Notes: generated by a model from the letters alone, not told the origin. A DNA stretch of 34,669 bases from Chara braunii (GCA_003427395.1 BFEA01000317.1:1062847-1097515), one strand, 5' to 3'. Shown: positions 10,438-19,856, numbered from the stretch's first letter. Program-made: numbers and translations.

Positions 10438-11478
10438 ATGGTTGAACCCGGAATTGGGGGTGGATACGACAACGATAACCACGCGGGGATGGTCAATCAT
10501 CCCCTGTATTTTGTACGTCCTCCCTCTGAGGCTCCCATTTTCTCTGAAGATGATACCGACCCTCGCACCTGGTTAGCTGCCTTGAAAGCCCAGGGCTGGT
10601 CGGACCAATTGCTCCAAGAACGAATTCCCGGAAGGTTAGCCGGAACCGCTTTTGAGTGGTATGGACAGAACCCTTTCACTAATTGGTTAGCCTTCCAGAG
10701 GAAATTTCTCGACAGATTTGATCACATCGCACCAGGCCAATACCTCCGTCTAATAAAGGAATATATGCAGCAGCCTCAGGAGACCTTGGCTAGATATGCT
10801 GAACGCTTTGCGTACCTAACCGAACGCTCCGAGGTGGAAGAGAAAATGGTACGGACTGATTTCGTCAGAGGATTGTCAGATTCTCACCTGCGGAAAAAGA
10901 TCCGCAAGAAATGCAACCCTATAGAACATACCCTGACGGAGCTAATTCAGTACGCAATTAAGTACGGGAAAGAAAATTACGACGTGGGCCTGGACTCAGA
11001 ATCCGACAAAGACGACCCTTCGGGTGTTCGACGCAACAGCTACTCCGCTACGGCACGAATGTTCGAAGATCACTTCGGGTTGGGTCCGACAAAAAAAGGC
11101 TCGGATCGGAAAGCTTCTTCCTCTGCTTCGACCTCCTGTCGCTCTAATCAAGCACAAGGAGGTCGGGGCGAGGAAGAAGTGTCCATGAAAGAGGTCGCGG
11201 CCCAATTAGTTACGGTAGTGGCCCCGTTGACGGAGTTTGTTCAGGGCCAGCAGCGGCAACGCATAGCCGCCGCACAACGGCAACAAGCGGCTATGGCCGC
11301 CGGGGACCCTATGATAAGACCGGTCGTGGCCGGGGCTGTCCCGCCCCTATGTTGTTATAGCTGTAATCAGCCAGGCCACCTTGCGAAAGATTGTCCGAAA
11401 CCTCGAACTCGGGGTGGGTCCACTGGGCCCACCGGACCTTCCCAAATCCCGCTGGCTGCTCCAACCGCTGCAGGATAG
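10438..11478 (+). CDS. gag: gag polyprotein (capsid and nucleocapsid)
   Basis: The 346-residue protein forms the virus-like particle. The first half holds a retrotransposon gag capsid domain: DDTDPRTWLAALKAQGW, then AFEWYGQNP, FQRKFLDRFD, and a YAERFAYL to FVRGLSD stretch. The C-terminal third is Gln/Ala-rich. It ends in a zinc knuckle CYSCNQPGHLAKDC (CX2CX4HX4C, about 11353-11394) that would bind the genomic RNA. I chose the ATG at 10438; the frame is open upstream to about 10351 but has no ATG. It closes with a TAG at 11476-11478, and pol continues in the same frame after it. The ORF looks intact. Confidence 0.9.
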   Translation: MVEPGIGGGYDNDNHAGMVNHPLYFVRPPSEAPIFSEDDTDPRTWLAALKAQGWSDQLLQERIPGRLAGTAFEWYGQNPFTNWLAFQRKFLDRFDHIAPGQYLRLIKEYMQQPQETLARYAERFAYLTERSEVEEKMVRTDFVRGLSDSHLRKKIRKKCNPIEHTLTELIQYAIKYGKENYDVGLDSESDKDDPSGVRRNSYSATARMFEDHFGLGPTKKGSDRKASSSASTSCRSNQAQGGRGEEEVSMKEVAAQLVTVVAPLTEFVQGQQRQRIAAAQRQQAAMAAGDPMIRPVVAGAVPPLCCYSCNQPGHLAKDCPKPRTRGGSTGPTGPSQIPLAAPTAAG

Positions 11479-13677
11479 GGGAGGGTAGCCACGGTAATGA
11501 ACAAAGGAACGACGGAGATGGTGACCCCTGCGGCCACCGAGATAGGGCCTGATGAGTACAAAGGATTACGTCACGTCCAAAGGATTACGGAGGAAAACGA
11601 CCTCGGGCCGTGGCGACCAGGGTTCGAAGATCTTGCAGCACCTGGTCCTGAATACAAGGATGGCCATATCGACGTATTGGATGCCTTGAAGGCCCTGGAT
11701 CTACGGATCCCTGTCCCTATTCCCTATCTGCTAACCATTTCCGAAGCCGCTAACGAAAAATTGATCGAACGATGCCTCAAAAACAGGCGTCGGTTCGAGG
11801 AAAGTCGAAAGGGCAAAATGCCGGTCCCACGGGACCTACCCACAAACGAGGAGTCGCAGTCCTCGACCTCAAAGGTGCACGAAGCCAACCGGATAGGAAT
11901 GATCCAGACCGTAGATTCTGCTTCGGAAAAACCCGAGGTATTCCTCCGAGCCTATCCTATGACCTGGAAAAGCGTTGAGTGTGACTGCGAGGTCTGGGGA
12001 AACCCCTCGGTCGCCATCCTAGACTCGGGATCGTCAGCGGTCGCCATTTCCTGGAGATTGACGAAACAATTGGGAAGGGAAGGACAGGTTCAGCCCCTCC
12101 GACCGGATGAACTGTATATATCCGCTACAGAAGACAGTATTCATTGTAAAGGGCGAATAACGAACGTGCCTATACGGGTGGGGCGGGTGCATTGTTTGTG
12201 CGACGCAATCGTGCTGGATGTACAGGCGTATGATATTCTGCTAGGCATTCCGTGGCAGGTGGCGGTCGGAGCGCGAATGCACTTTGACAGCTGTAAGGTG
12301 GTGCTCACATCAGCCCACCCCAAACCACAAACCATACCAACGAGATTGGCGGTGCGTATGCATACCCAGCCGGCGCCTCGAATCACCACGAAAGCCCACC
12401 AAATCAACATGATCCGACGCCTGTCGCCAGGCGAAAATGAAACCTCGTCGAGAACTGACGAGACTGACGTTCCCGACCGATATCCGATCCGGGTTCAGGA
12501 TCGGTGGCACCATTCCTTGCAACGAGAACCCCTGGAAATAGTTCGGAGCGAGTCCAATTGGTCGCACGCGTTCTCCTCCGTGGTGCAGGGGGAACCCCTG
12601 CTGAGGGTGTTCCGAATAGCTGACCTTTCGGAACCCCCTGCGTCCTTATATCTCAAGATGGACCCCCTACCTGAAAGATTTACCGAGCGTAGGGGGCTGT
12701 GCGATTTATCTTTTCGACCCCTACTCACGAATGAAAAAACCGCGATACTCTTGAACGAGGGGGTGTCGTTTCAACCCCGAACAAGGGAATCTCGGTGGGG
12801 ACCGAGGGAACTGACGCAGGCCTTTTCGGTAGAACCCTCGGCCGAACCCGAACTGGACAGTGACAGTGACATGGAAAGCGAGCCGATGAGTCCGGCGGAC
12901 AGTCAACTTATTGCNACTGTCCTTTCGGCGANAACNGACAACTCTTTGTTTGGGGCCTCGCCCGATGCCAGCGAGGCGGTCCCCACGGTTACGACGACGG
13001 TCTCCCTTCCTGGGGGAACCGTAGAAGTTCAGTTACCAGCTCGTGTTCCGAATGAATACAGACGCCTCCTCCTGGCGGTTATACGGGCCTATCCAGAGGC
13101 CGTCAGTATTCAGGACCACGACATAGGGCTAACCCTTTTGATACAGCACGCGATTGATACCGGGGATCACGCCCCGATACATTGCCGACCGTATCGATAT
13201 TCCCTTAAAAAAAGACAGCTGGCGTTGGAAAGGGTACGGGAATTCGAGCGGTTGGGGTGGGTCGAACCATCGCTGGGACCGTGGTGTTTTCCCGTGGTCC
13301 TCGTGCCAAAACGAAATGGTTCGGTCCGGGTATGTATTGACTACCAAAAATTGAACGCTATCACTACCAAAGGTGTGTATCCCTTGCCGCGAATCGACGA
13401 TTTATTAGATGCTATCGGGTCCGCTCGAGTCTTTTCCAAGTTCGATATCCGACACGGTTTTCACCATGTCGCAGTCCGACCGGAAGANCGACCCAAAACC
13501 GCTTTTGTCCTATTTGAGGGCACGTGGCAATGGGTCCGGTGTCCCATGGGAATTTGTAATGCCCCTGCAACGTTTCAGCGGGCCATGAATATGGCCTTCG
13601 ATGAGTTCGTTAACAAAACTCGACTAACCCAGCCCCTGATCAATTTTTGCGTGATTGTGTACATGGATGATATTTAA
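11479..13677 (+). CDS. pol: pol part 1: protease and N-terminal reverse transcriptase
   Basis: It is in the same frame as gag, with one TAG between; the first ATG is at 11497. Residues are counted from that ATG. About 1-150 are linker. An aspartic protease follows with ILDSGSSAVAIS (Asp at residue 176; Ser replaces the usual Thr of DTG) and AYDILLGIPW. Acidic linker leads to the RT domain from about 560: VCIDYQKLNAITTKGVYPLP, FSKFDIRHGFHHV and the catalytic VYMDD (about 13660-13671). A TAA at 13675-13677 stops it directly after that motif, in the middle of the RT palm. Coding similarity resumes at once in the same frame. Ambiguous bases occur near 12915-12936 and at 13487. Confidence 0.88.
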   Translation, partial: GRVATVMNKGTTEMVTPAATEIGPDEYKGLRHVQRITEENDLGPWRPGFEDLAAPGPEYKDGHIDVLDALKALDLRIPVPIPYLLTISEAANEKLIERCLKNRRRFEESRKGKMPVPRDLPTNEESQSSTSKVHEANRIGMIQTVDSASEKPEVFLRAYPMTWKSVECDCEVWGNPSVAILDSGSSAVAISWRLTKQLGREGQVQPLRPDELYISATEDSIHCKGRITNVPIRVGRVHCLCDAIVLDVQAYDILLGIPWQVAVGARMHFDSCKVVLTSAHPKPQTIPTRLAVRMHTQPAPRITTKAHQINMIRRLSPGENETSSRTDETDVPDRYPIRVQDRWHHSLQREPLEIVRSESNWSHAFSSVVQGEPLLRVFRIADLSEPPASLYLKMDPLPERFTERRGLCDLSFRPLLTNEKTAILLNEGVSFQPRTRESRWGPRELTQAFSVEPSAEPELDSDSDMESEPMSPADSQLIXTVLSAXXDNSLFGASPDASEAVPTVTTTVSLPGGTVEVQLPARVPNEYRRLLLAVIRAYPEAVSIQDHDIGLTLLIQHAIDTGDHAPIHCRPYRYSLKKRQLALERVREFERLGWVEPSLGPWCFPVVLVPKRNGSVRVCIDYQKLNAITTKGVYPLPRIDDLLDAIGSARVFSKFDIRHGFHHVAVRPEXRPKTAFVLFEGTWQWVRCPMGICNAPATFQRAMNMAFDEFVNKTRLTQPLINFCVIVYMDDI

Positions 13678-14568
13678 GTCTTTTCAAAAACACACGAGTA
13701 CCACGTGGAACACATTGAGTGGGTTTTGCATGCACTAAAAGATGCGGGGTTCAAAGTGGTCTTGGAGAAAAGCGAGTTCTTCTTGTCGGAGATCTCATTC
13801 TTGGGGTACATCGTCACGGTCGATGGACTAAAACCGGATCCGAGGAAGGTGGCAGCAGTTCAAGAAGCCCCGGCGCCGGTCACACTCACACAAGTTCGGG
13901 CTTTTCTAGGGCTGGCATCCTATTACCGACGCTTCATCAAGGGGTTCGCCGGTGTAGCGAAGCCCCTAACGAACCCGCTGAAGAAAGAGGAGCAGCTGAT
14001 CTGGACGCCGGAATGCGAAGCGGCGTTTCAGGCGTTGAAGGAGGCTCTGACATCTGCTCCTGTGTTGGCGCGTCCCGACCCGACAAGACCGTTCGCACTG
14101 TACACCGACTGGCAGCCACAGGCGATATCGGCGGTGCTGACTCAGCACGGGGCGGACGTAAGGGAACACGTCATTGAGTATGCGTCCAAAACGCTGAGCC
14201 AGGCGCAGGCTAATTACGAAGCGTGCAAAGGCGAATGCCTGGTGGTGGTGTGGGGGATTCAGCATTTCCGACCGTATCTTTACGGCCAGAAATTCGTGTT
14301 GGTAACGGATCATCAACTGCTGATGTCCCTACGCAACAACACGGACTACATGGGGACGCTGGGAAGGTGGGCGGTGCGTCTGCAGGACTATGACTTCGAC
14401 ATCCGCCACCGTGCAACGCTGCAGCATGGCAACGCTGATGGATTGACGCGCCTCCTACCGCCCAACAAGTGTCCCGCCAACGAGCGACTCATTCCGTGTA
14501 GGCCAGAAGCCGCAACGACGAAACCGCGCTACGGGGGGCTACACGTGCTGCGCAAGGACGACGCCTGA
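13678..14568 (+). pseudogene. pol: pol part 2: C-terminal reverse transcriptase and RNase H
   Basis: This is the same frame as part 1, beyond the TAA. It starts with the RT thumb and connection (FLGYIVTVDGLKPDP, then RAFLGLASYYRRFIKGFA). A Ty3-type RNase H follows: LYTDWQPQAISAVLTQ with the first Asp at 14107, YEACKGECLVVV with the Glu, VTDHQLLMSL with the second Asp, and HGNADGLTRL with the last. All four acidic residues are present, so the domain looks sound apart from the upstream stop. It ends with TGA at 14566-14568. The next ORF, with the PHD finger and integrase zinc domain, starts 7 bp later in the +1 frame. Confidence 0.85.
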
Positions 14569-14575
14569 GTCCGGA

Positions 14576-15403
14576 ATGGAGGTTTCGCCGGAGATGGCAG
14601 ACACTATCTCTTTGCCCTCATCCAACTCCCTCGCTCTCTCATCTAGTCCTTACTCATCCCCTGAAACACATCTAAGTCCCTGTTTCTTTTGTACCTTGCC
14701 TATGGTCCCGGACCAAGAAGGGTCACATCCGGGAGGGCCCAGTTTTCTTTTGTGGGTGCAGTGTAGTCAGTGTCAAGCGGTCAAATCCCACGGACAATGC
14801 ATTAGGTACCAACGTGAAAAGACGTGGGTCTGTCCCAACTGCAGAACGGACCAAGTCCCTACCGAGAAACGGTATCTGGACGCACGGACAGCCGATGGAT
14901 TCGCGCCAAGTGCCCGTCGGGCAGAAGTCTGGACGGACCTTCTGTTGCTATGGAGGCTGTCAGGCGACTCGCTGTCAGAACTTACCAAAGCCGAGCGGCG
15001 GAGAGTCACGGAGCGGGCGCAGGACTATCGCAGGCAGGGACCGACGTTACAAAAAAGAAAAGTCGATGATGGCGGAGNNACTAGCTGGTTGACGGTTCTG
15101 CACCCTTTCGCTAGGTTCGATTGGACACGAGCCGCTCATGAAGAGGATGCGGTCCATTTCGCGGTCAAGTACACGGAAAAAGCCATTGAAAAGAATGGAT
15201 GGTACTGGTCGGGAATTCGGGAAGATGTGAAATACATCGTCCAGAATTGCCCAGCCTGCGCGACAGACAAGGCGCCGGTACAGATGCCTCGAACGATGTT
15301 GCCTACTCGTGTAGAGCGCCCTTTCAGAGGGTTAGCATCGACACAACGGATATCAACGTTCCGAGAGGTCCCGTCGGTTAGGGAGAGCTCAATGTTCTTT
15401 TAG
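14576..15403 (+). CDS. pol part 3: PHD-type zinc finger plus integrase zinc-binding domain
   Basis: Residues 36-89 form a C4HC3 pattern: Cys36, Cys39, Cys63, Cys66, His72, Cys75, Cys86, Cys89. Spacing is CX2C-X23-CX2C-X5-H-X2-C-X10-CX2C. Trp84 sits two residues before the last Cys pair, as in PHD fingers, which commonly read histone H3 tails. After about 90 helical, charged residues comes the integrase H2C2 domain: His codons at 15137 and 15155, WYWSGIREDVKYIV, and CPAC at 15248-15259. The frame differs by +1 from RNase H. Two N bases lie at 15078-15079. Past about 15316 the reading no longer matches integrase, because the catalytic core is in another frame. Start ATG 14576 is the first in frame. 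Confidence 0.8.
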   Translation: MEVSPEMADTISLPSSNSLALSSSPYSSPETHLSPCFFCTLPMVPDQEGSHPGGPSFLLWVQCSQCQAVKSHGQCIRYQREKTWVCPNCRTDQVPTEKRYLDARTADGFAPSARRAEVWTDLLLLWRLSGDSLSELTKAERRRVTERAQDYRRQGPTLQKRKVDDGGXTSWLTVLHPFARFDWTRAAHEEDAVHFAVKYTEKAIEKNGWYWSGIREDVKYIVQNCPACATDKAPVQMPRTMLPTRVERPFRGLASTQRISTFREVPSVRESSMFF

Positions 15404-16332
15404 TTGTCGTCGATCATTTTTCGAAATGGATCGAGGCGTACCCTATGACCAGCCGGAATTCGCAGGAGGTAGCCTGGTACGTAAACCGATTTTTGTGCAC
15501 GCATCTAGACGTAGAAGAGGTACACATGGACAATGGGTCGGAATTTCAATGCGAAGTAGAACGTCACCTAGTCAGGGCGGACGTTAAGATTATTTACTCG
15601 CCGGGGCATTGGCCTCAAGCCAATGGCCTGGTAGAGAATGCCAACCGACTGATTAAGACCGCTCTTAGACGGAATATCATTGCGGGAGATACCCGGCCCT
15701 GGCCCGTCATTGTCGACCACATTTTGGCCGTCTATCGGGCTACCCCACGCGGTAGTACTGGGGTGTGCCCCTTCCAACAGAGAACCAATAGTGTCCCTCA
15801 GGTGCAGTTGTCCCCCTTGGTAGGTACGGAAGTTAGAGCAACACGGGCCCAGCACAGAGATAAGGCCCGCCACTACATGGACTTAATGGCTAGGGCCTAT
15901 CCCCCGTTAGCTCGCCGGCGACAGCGGACCGTAGATCGGACGTATCAACAGCAGATCCGCGATTATGAGAACCGGCATGCGTCCGCGGGACCACTTCCTC
16001 GCTATAAAATTGAGGACTTGGTGCAGGTACGGAAATTCGCGCGCTCCTCCAAGATCCACCCGCGCTACACAGGCATTTACGAGGTAACGGAAGTTGGCAC
16101 ACAGGGACAGCACTCCGTGAAGCTGATTCCCCGTCACAACTCCCAGGCCCGTCCGCTGACACGGCACGCTGCCGTGCTCCGGCCCTTCCAGCCATTGCTA
16201 GGCCCCATACGGACCCCCGCTCCTGCGAGATCATCCTCTCCTTCTTTGTCTCCCTCCTCTTCCCGATCTGCCTCGTCCATTGGTGTTGAGAGTTTCAGGG
16301 AGCAGGATGAACCATCGCCAGCCGTAGCATGA
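15316..16332 (+). pseudogene. pol part 4: integrase catalytic core and C-terminal domain
   Basis: The core continues from part 3 after a frame change at about 15315. The first catalytic Asp is at 15340 (SIDTTDIN). A TAG at 15379-15381 interrupts the frame, then VVVDHFSKWIEAYPM follows. The second Asp is in VHMDNGSEF (15529) and the Glu in NGLVENANR (about 15634), giving the D,D35E arrangement of retroviral-type integrases. The C-terminal part has KIHPRYTGIYEVTEV, similar to the GPY/F region, and a Ser-rich tail with no chromodomain. Because of the TAG and frame change, this copy cannot make integrase in one piece. The longest open piece is 15445-16332. Confidence 0.87.
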
Positions 16333-16741
16333 GCCCCTCGAGCATTTCCAGACGCCACTTGCAGATCGCTTGTTGCGGCATCAGTTCAATGAGGAAAGGC
16401 AGTTGCGGTACGACATTCAGCAGGTGAACGTGCCAGCGCCCGGGGTTGCTGATCTGGCGGCGTACTCGTTACTTTGCGATCGGCTGACGTATGCAGGGGT
16501 GTACGTGGACGTGACGCAGTTGCCTGGGCGGGAGACGACTCGAGTGTTCATTGAGTTCCGCGCGCTCCGGGTGGCACCCAACTTCGTGCATAGCGTCGCC
16601 ACCTTTATCGGCGACTTAACGATCCTACCACCGCCGAGTCGGGAGCTTGCGCGTAGTTTTGTGCGCGAGTACACGGTGCAGGCGGCCAGATCAGTGGCCA
16701 GAGTGCAAGGACGGGGGGGACACCGATTCACAGCCCACTAA
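16328..16741 (+). pseudogene. Open frame downstream of integrase, no ATG
   Basis: This frame (+1 relative to integrase) opens right at the integrase stop and runs 137 codons without an ATG. I do not recognise a family. It has a predicted beta-rich, Val-rich core (VYVDVTQLPGRETTRVFIEF) followed by a helix-like stretch. The GC-rich codon pattern matches the next ORF. It may be a C-terminal extension of pol reached by a frame change, or the decayed start of the accessory ORF at 16856. Confidence 0.4.
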
Positions 16742-16855
16742 ACGCTGCTGCGCAGGGCAGAGGACGGACCGATCTCGTTGGTGCCGCAGCTCCCCGCGCT
16801 TCTTCCTCCCGCTGCCCCTCTCAACTTCCAAGCTCTTCCCCCTGCCCCATACTAA

Positions 16856-18232
16856 ATGCCTCCCTTCTTCTCTTACACCACTCTCCCCTATCAACTCACG
16901 GAGGGCCCTTATCCTATGCGGGAGTTCTCGGAGTATCTGGTGGAGCTAATTGACATGGAACCGCAGCCCTTCGCAGACGAAGACGCGTCGGAGTTGCACC
17001 GTGCGCTGTACAAGTCGGTGGCATTGGGGATGTTCCGATTCTTCGTGGATCACGAAGACCACTGCATCGGGGAACACTTCGTCGTCTACTACGTCATCAC
17101 ACGGCCCAAGCCGGAGCAGAAGGAAGGGACGGTGGTGCTGTACCCATTCGCCCAGCTCCAGACGATCGATCCGGGATTGTTGGAGCTCATACATCTTGAG
17201 CTCCTCTCCATTGCGCAAGTGATCGCGAGCGAGGAAGAGGAGATCCAGCCACGATTGCGGACAGCGACGACCCCGCGGAGAACGTACAACGCGGTTGTCA
17301 TCCCGGATTACATTGCGCAGCGCGCGGAGAGGTTGGAGGACTTCCCGGAGGAAAACTCGTTGCGGCCTCCCTCATCGTATCCCCGACCGGCGCCACCCAA
17401 GGCCCCCAAGAAGACGCCGAAGAGGAAGAGACGCCACCCGTCGCCAGGAGCGCAAGGCAGCAGAATCGGGGGCGGCGAGGAGGTGATTCAGCCCGCGCGT
17501 ACGCGGAATCTTGACCCCGTGCCTGGGAGTGCGGCGACGCTCGTTAAGGCGACTGCCGTGCCATCGCCGCCCTTCCCGCGCGTGCCCGATCTCAATCTTG
17601 ATGGAGCCGGGCCATCAGCAGCAGCAGCAGCCGGGGGAGGAAGCCGAATGGGAATACCGGATCCCATATCCAGACCCCCCGTCCTCGCGGGACCTCTCCG
17701 CTCCCGCCAGCCACCCCGGGGTGCCCCGATCATTGACATTAGCAGTTCCTCCGATCCGGACAGTCCATCCGACAGAGGTGGATTTCATGGTGAGCCCACC
17801 ACCATCAGGCTCGAGGCCATCGCGGGGGCGCCGCGCCCTGATCCGGCGTGGGAGCCATATCTGACACCACCTTTTCAAGGGTGTATTGCGGCGCGACTGG
17901 CTGGGACGCTCATCTACGAGACCGGGCAGCGTCCCAATGTGATGTACCACTTCCTTGTCTTCGCGGCGCAAAAGCGGGAGCGGCGACCTTACACCGAGAC
18001 TCATGTGGTGATGACGGGTCCAGGGCCCCGATCGGTGTGCAAGCGGGTGGTGCAAGCCGTGGCGGATCTGGCGCCACGTGTCCTGTCTCATGTGTCGGGG
18101 GCCTTCCTCTATCCCTCGTTCGTCCAGCATCACTTCCAGGAGGAAGATGCGCCGACGACTCCCGTGGCAATGGCCGCTTTTCTTCCACCTATTTTGCCCC
18201 CTCTCAATCCCGACATCGATCACTTCCTCTGA
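16856..18232 (+). CDS. Accessory ORF in the env position, unknown function
   Basis: An intact 458-codon ORF lies between integrase and the 3' LTR, the place of env or additional ORFs in some LTR elements. The N-terminal region (about 20-125) is mixed alpha/beta with FRFFVDHEDHCIGEHFVVYY and a hydrophobic helix-rich end. A basic, Pro-rich linker follows, with KAPKKTPKRKRRHPS at about 176-190, a likely nuclear localisation signal. The middle (about 200-310) is disordered and Pro/Ser-rich, with IIDISSSSDPDSPSD, a SUMO-interaction-like hydrophobic patch before acidic serines. The C-terminal region (about 335-435) is again folded. I see no signal peptide, transmembrane segment or envelope motif, so an envelope role is unlikely. 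It is free of stops while pol is broken. No family recognised. Confidence 0.65.
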   Translation: MPPFFSYTTLPYQLTEGPYPMREFSEYLVELIDMEPQPFADEDASELHRALYKSVALGMFRFFVDHEDHCIGEHFVVYYVITRPKPEQKEGTVVLYPFAQLQTIDPGLLELIHLELLSIAQVIASEEEEIQPRLRTATTPRRTYNAVVIPDYIAQRAERLEDFPEENSLRPPSSYPRPAPPKAPKKTPKRKRRHPSPGAQGSRIGGGEEVIQPARTRNLDPVPGSAATLVKATAVPSPPFPRVPDLNLDGAGPSAAAAAGGGSRMGIPDPISRPPVLAGPLRSRQPPRGAPIIDISSSSDPDSPSDRGGFHGEPTTIRLEAIAGAPRPDPAWEPYLTPPFQGCIAARLAGTLIYETGQRPNVMYHFLVFAAQKRERRPYTETHVVMTGPGPRSVCKRVVQAVADLAPRVLSHVSGAFLYPSFVQHHFQEEDAPTTPVAMAAFLPPILPPLNPDIDHFL

Positions 18233-18322
18233 TCACCCTCGTCCACCTCTCCCCGCTTCTCTCCTTCTCCCTCTCTTCATCATCTTCTTCCCCTATGCCC
18301 AAAGTTCGCGTGTCGAGACGCG

Positions 18323-18323
<1 letters not shown>

Positions 18324-18398
<75 letters not shown>
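18324..18398. repeat. (TA)n microsatellite
   Basis: About 37 uninterrupted TA units lie 90 bp after the accessory ORF, in the 3' non-coding part of the retrotransposon. Confidence 0.97.
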
Positions 18399-18401
<3 letters not shown>

Positions 18402-18403
18402 TA

Positions 18404-18443
18404 CCGATCGGGCCAGCTGACGATGAAGGGGCCGCCCGATCGG
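18404..18443. other. Hairpin 1 of a pair
   Basis: A perfect 10-bp stem, CCGATCGGGC with GCCCGATCGG, encloses a 20-nt loop beginning CAGCTGACGATGAAG. The loop is almost identical to that of hairpin 2, 97 bp downstream, but the outer stem bases differ in a paired way. Confidence 0.8.
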
Positions 18444-18454
18444 ATGTATACTAT

Positions 18455-18473
18455 GGGAGGAGGCGATGGAGGA
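18455..18473 (+). other. Candidate polypurine tract before the 3' LTR
   Basis: A purine-rich run, GGGAGGAGGCGATGGAGGA, is followed by TG at 18474. If the real LTR starts here rather than at 20565, this would be the plus-strand primer. No purine tract lies just before 20565. This is inference. Confidence 0.3.
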
Positions 18474-18500
18474 TGCAAAATGCATCCACGTAGATTAGGA

Positions 18501-18544
18501 AGATGATCGGGCCAGCTGACGATGAAGAGGCCGCCCGATCATCT
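18501..18544. other. Hairpin 2 of a pair
   Basis: A perfect 12-bp stem, AGATGATCGGGC with GCCCGATCATCT, encloses the same loop as hairpin 1 with one change (AAGGGG to AAGAGG). It lies just downstream of the candidate polypurine tract. Confidence 0.8.
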
Positions 18545-19192
18545 AACACCTGATGACCTCAGCAGTCGGGAGACTGCTAATTTTTCGGAACCCCTTGCTT
18601 ATTACAGATGTGATAAGCTCAGACCCGTACCGCGCGGCTTCCCGTATCCCTGAGGAAAAATCCCCCGGAAGCCCCGAGGCACGGATGCGGACAGAAAGGG
18701 GTATTTTTTTCCTTTTTGCTTTTGTTTTCTTTTTGAAACGGCTTTTTCAGTTTGTTTGGTTAATAACTCCCGCGTGGGGGAATAGCGGCCGCGGTAGGAA
18801 AACCAAGAAACGGTTTCGGTGAGGACTTTTTGAATTTTTGCGCGCGTGCGCCTAAGCTCCGACTTCTTCGCGCGTCTCGCACCCCTGTTTCTTGCTTTGC
18901 ATCCCCGCACCATCTTCCCTTCTTGCTGCGCGCATTTCCCCCATGCAGGACTCTTTGTCTTCCCCTCCGCCCAGCCCGATCCTTACTCCGCGAAGTGATT
19001 GGCCGCGTAGTTGGGATGCTCGGATCAATGTGGAGAGCGGGAAACCGCACACCACTTGAACGGACACCCCAATCACGTAGGACCATGCCATCCCGCGGGT
19101 CCAACCCTCTAACTCCCCACCTTCCTCCTGTCCTGCTCATCTACAACCTGCGCTGCCCGCACCTCGCGCTGACAACCCGCCGCCTCCCGCGC

Positions 19193-19198
19193 TATAAA
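19193..19198 (+). promoter_or_regulatory. TATA box, candidate LTR promoter
   Basis: TATAAA in the context CGCGCTATAAATTCGCG is followed by a CT-rich initiator-like run at about 19209-19228. The visible 345-bp repeat itself has no TATA box, so this is the best candidate promoter of the retrotransposon. Confidence 0.5.
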
Positions 19199-19856
19199 TT
19201 CGCGCAACCCTCTCCTCTCTCTCTCTTTGATCTCGGCTGCAATGCTGCGCGAGCTATGCGCGAAAGTCCGCGGCGCCGAACAGGCTCGACGAGCCCAAGG
19301 ACGGGCGGAGTGGCGACGTGGGGTGGACCCACGGTAGTCTTGGGGCGAAGCAGTCGGAGGGACTGAGCAGTGGTGGGGATTGGACGCCGGCCGCGGCAGG
19401 GCCTTGTGGCTATGGTGGTCGGTGGTCTTGGGAGGTTTTGAAGGCTGCGCCTGGGGGCGNCAGTTAATTGAGAATTTTTGTGTACAAGAAGGACTCGCTT
19501 TTATCTCCATTGCTGCTTTGTCTATGCATGACGTGTGTGTGAAGCCCCGAGTGATGGGAGCTGGTTGTGCGCATGAGTGATGTCGAAGGTCTATGGATGA
19601 TTGGATGTCCTGTCAAGGGTTGTTAATTGCATGCATGTATGTGTGTATGTACTTATCCGGGCGGGGACGGGGGAACTGAACTGGAGGACCGTCTGCTTAG
19701 GAGTATGAGTGTGTTGATCCTCTTGTTCCCCTCCCCTCCGCGGCCTTTCCTGCGCGCACGCGCAGTCTTGTTGAACTCACTCTCTCTCTCTCTCTCTATC
19801 GCCTTTCTTTTTGAACTGATAGTCATCGCTTTTGGAACTTCTCGTCCCTGCACCGG

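Noticed and set aside
17615-18223. 202-codon minus-strand ORF opposite the accessory ORF
   Set aside because: GC-rich mirror frame of the 458-codon ORF, without a domain of its own.
16856-18232. Envelope protein
   Set aside because: No signal peptide, transmembrane segment, cleavage site or coiled-coil fusion region is visible; only the position fits.
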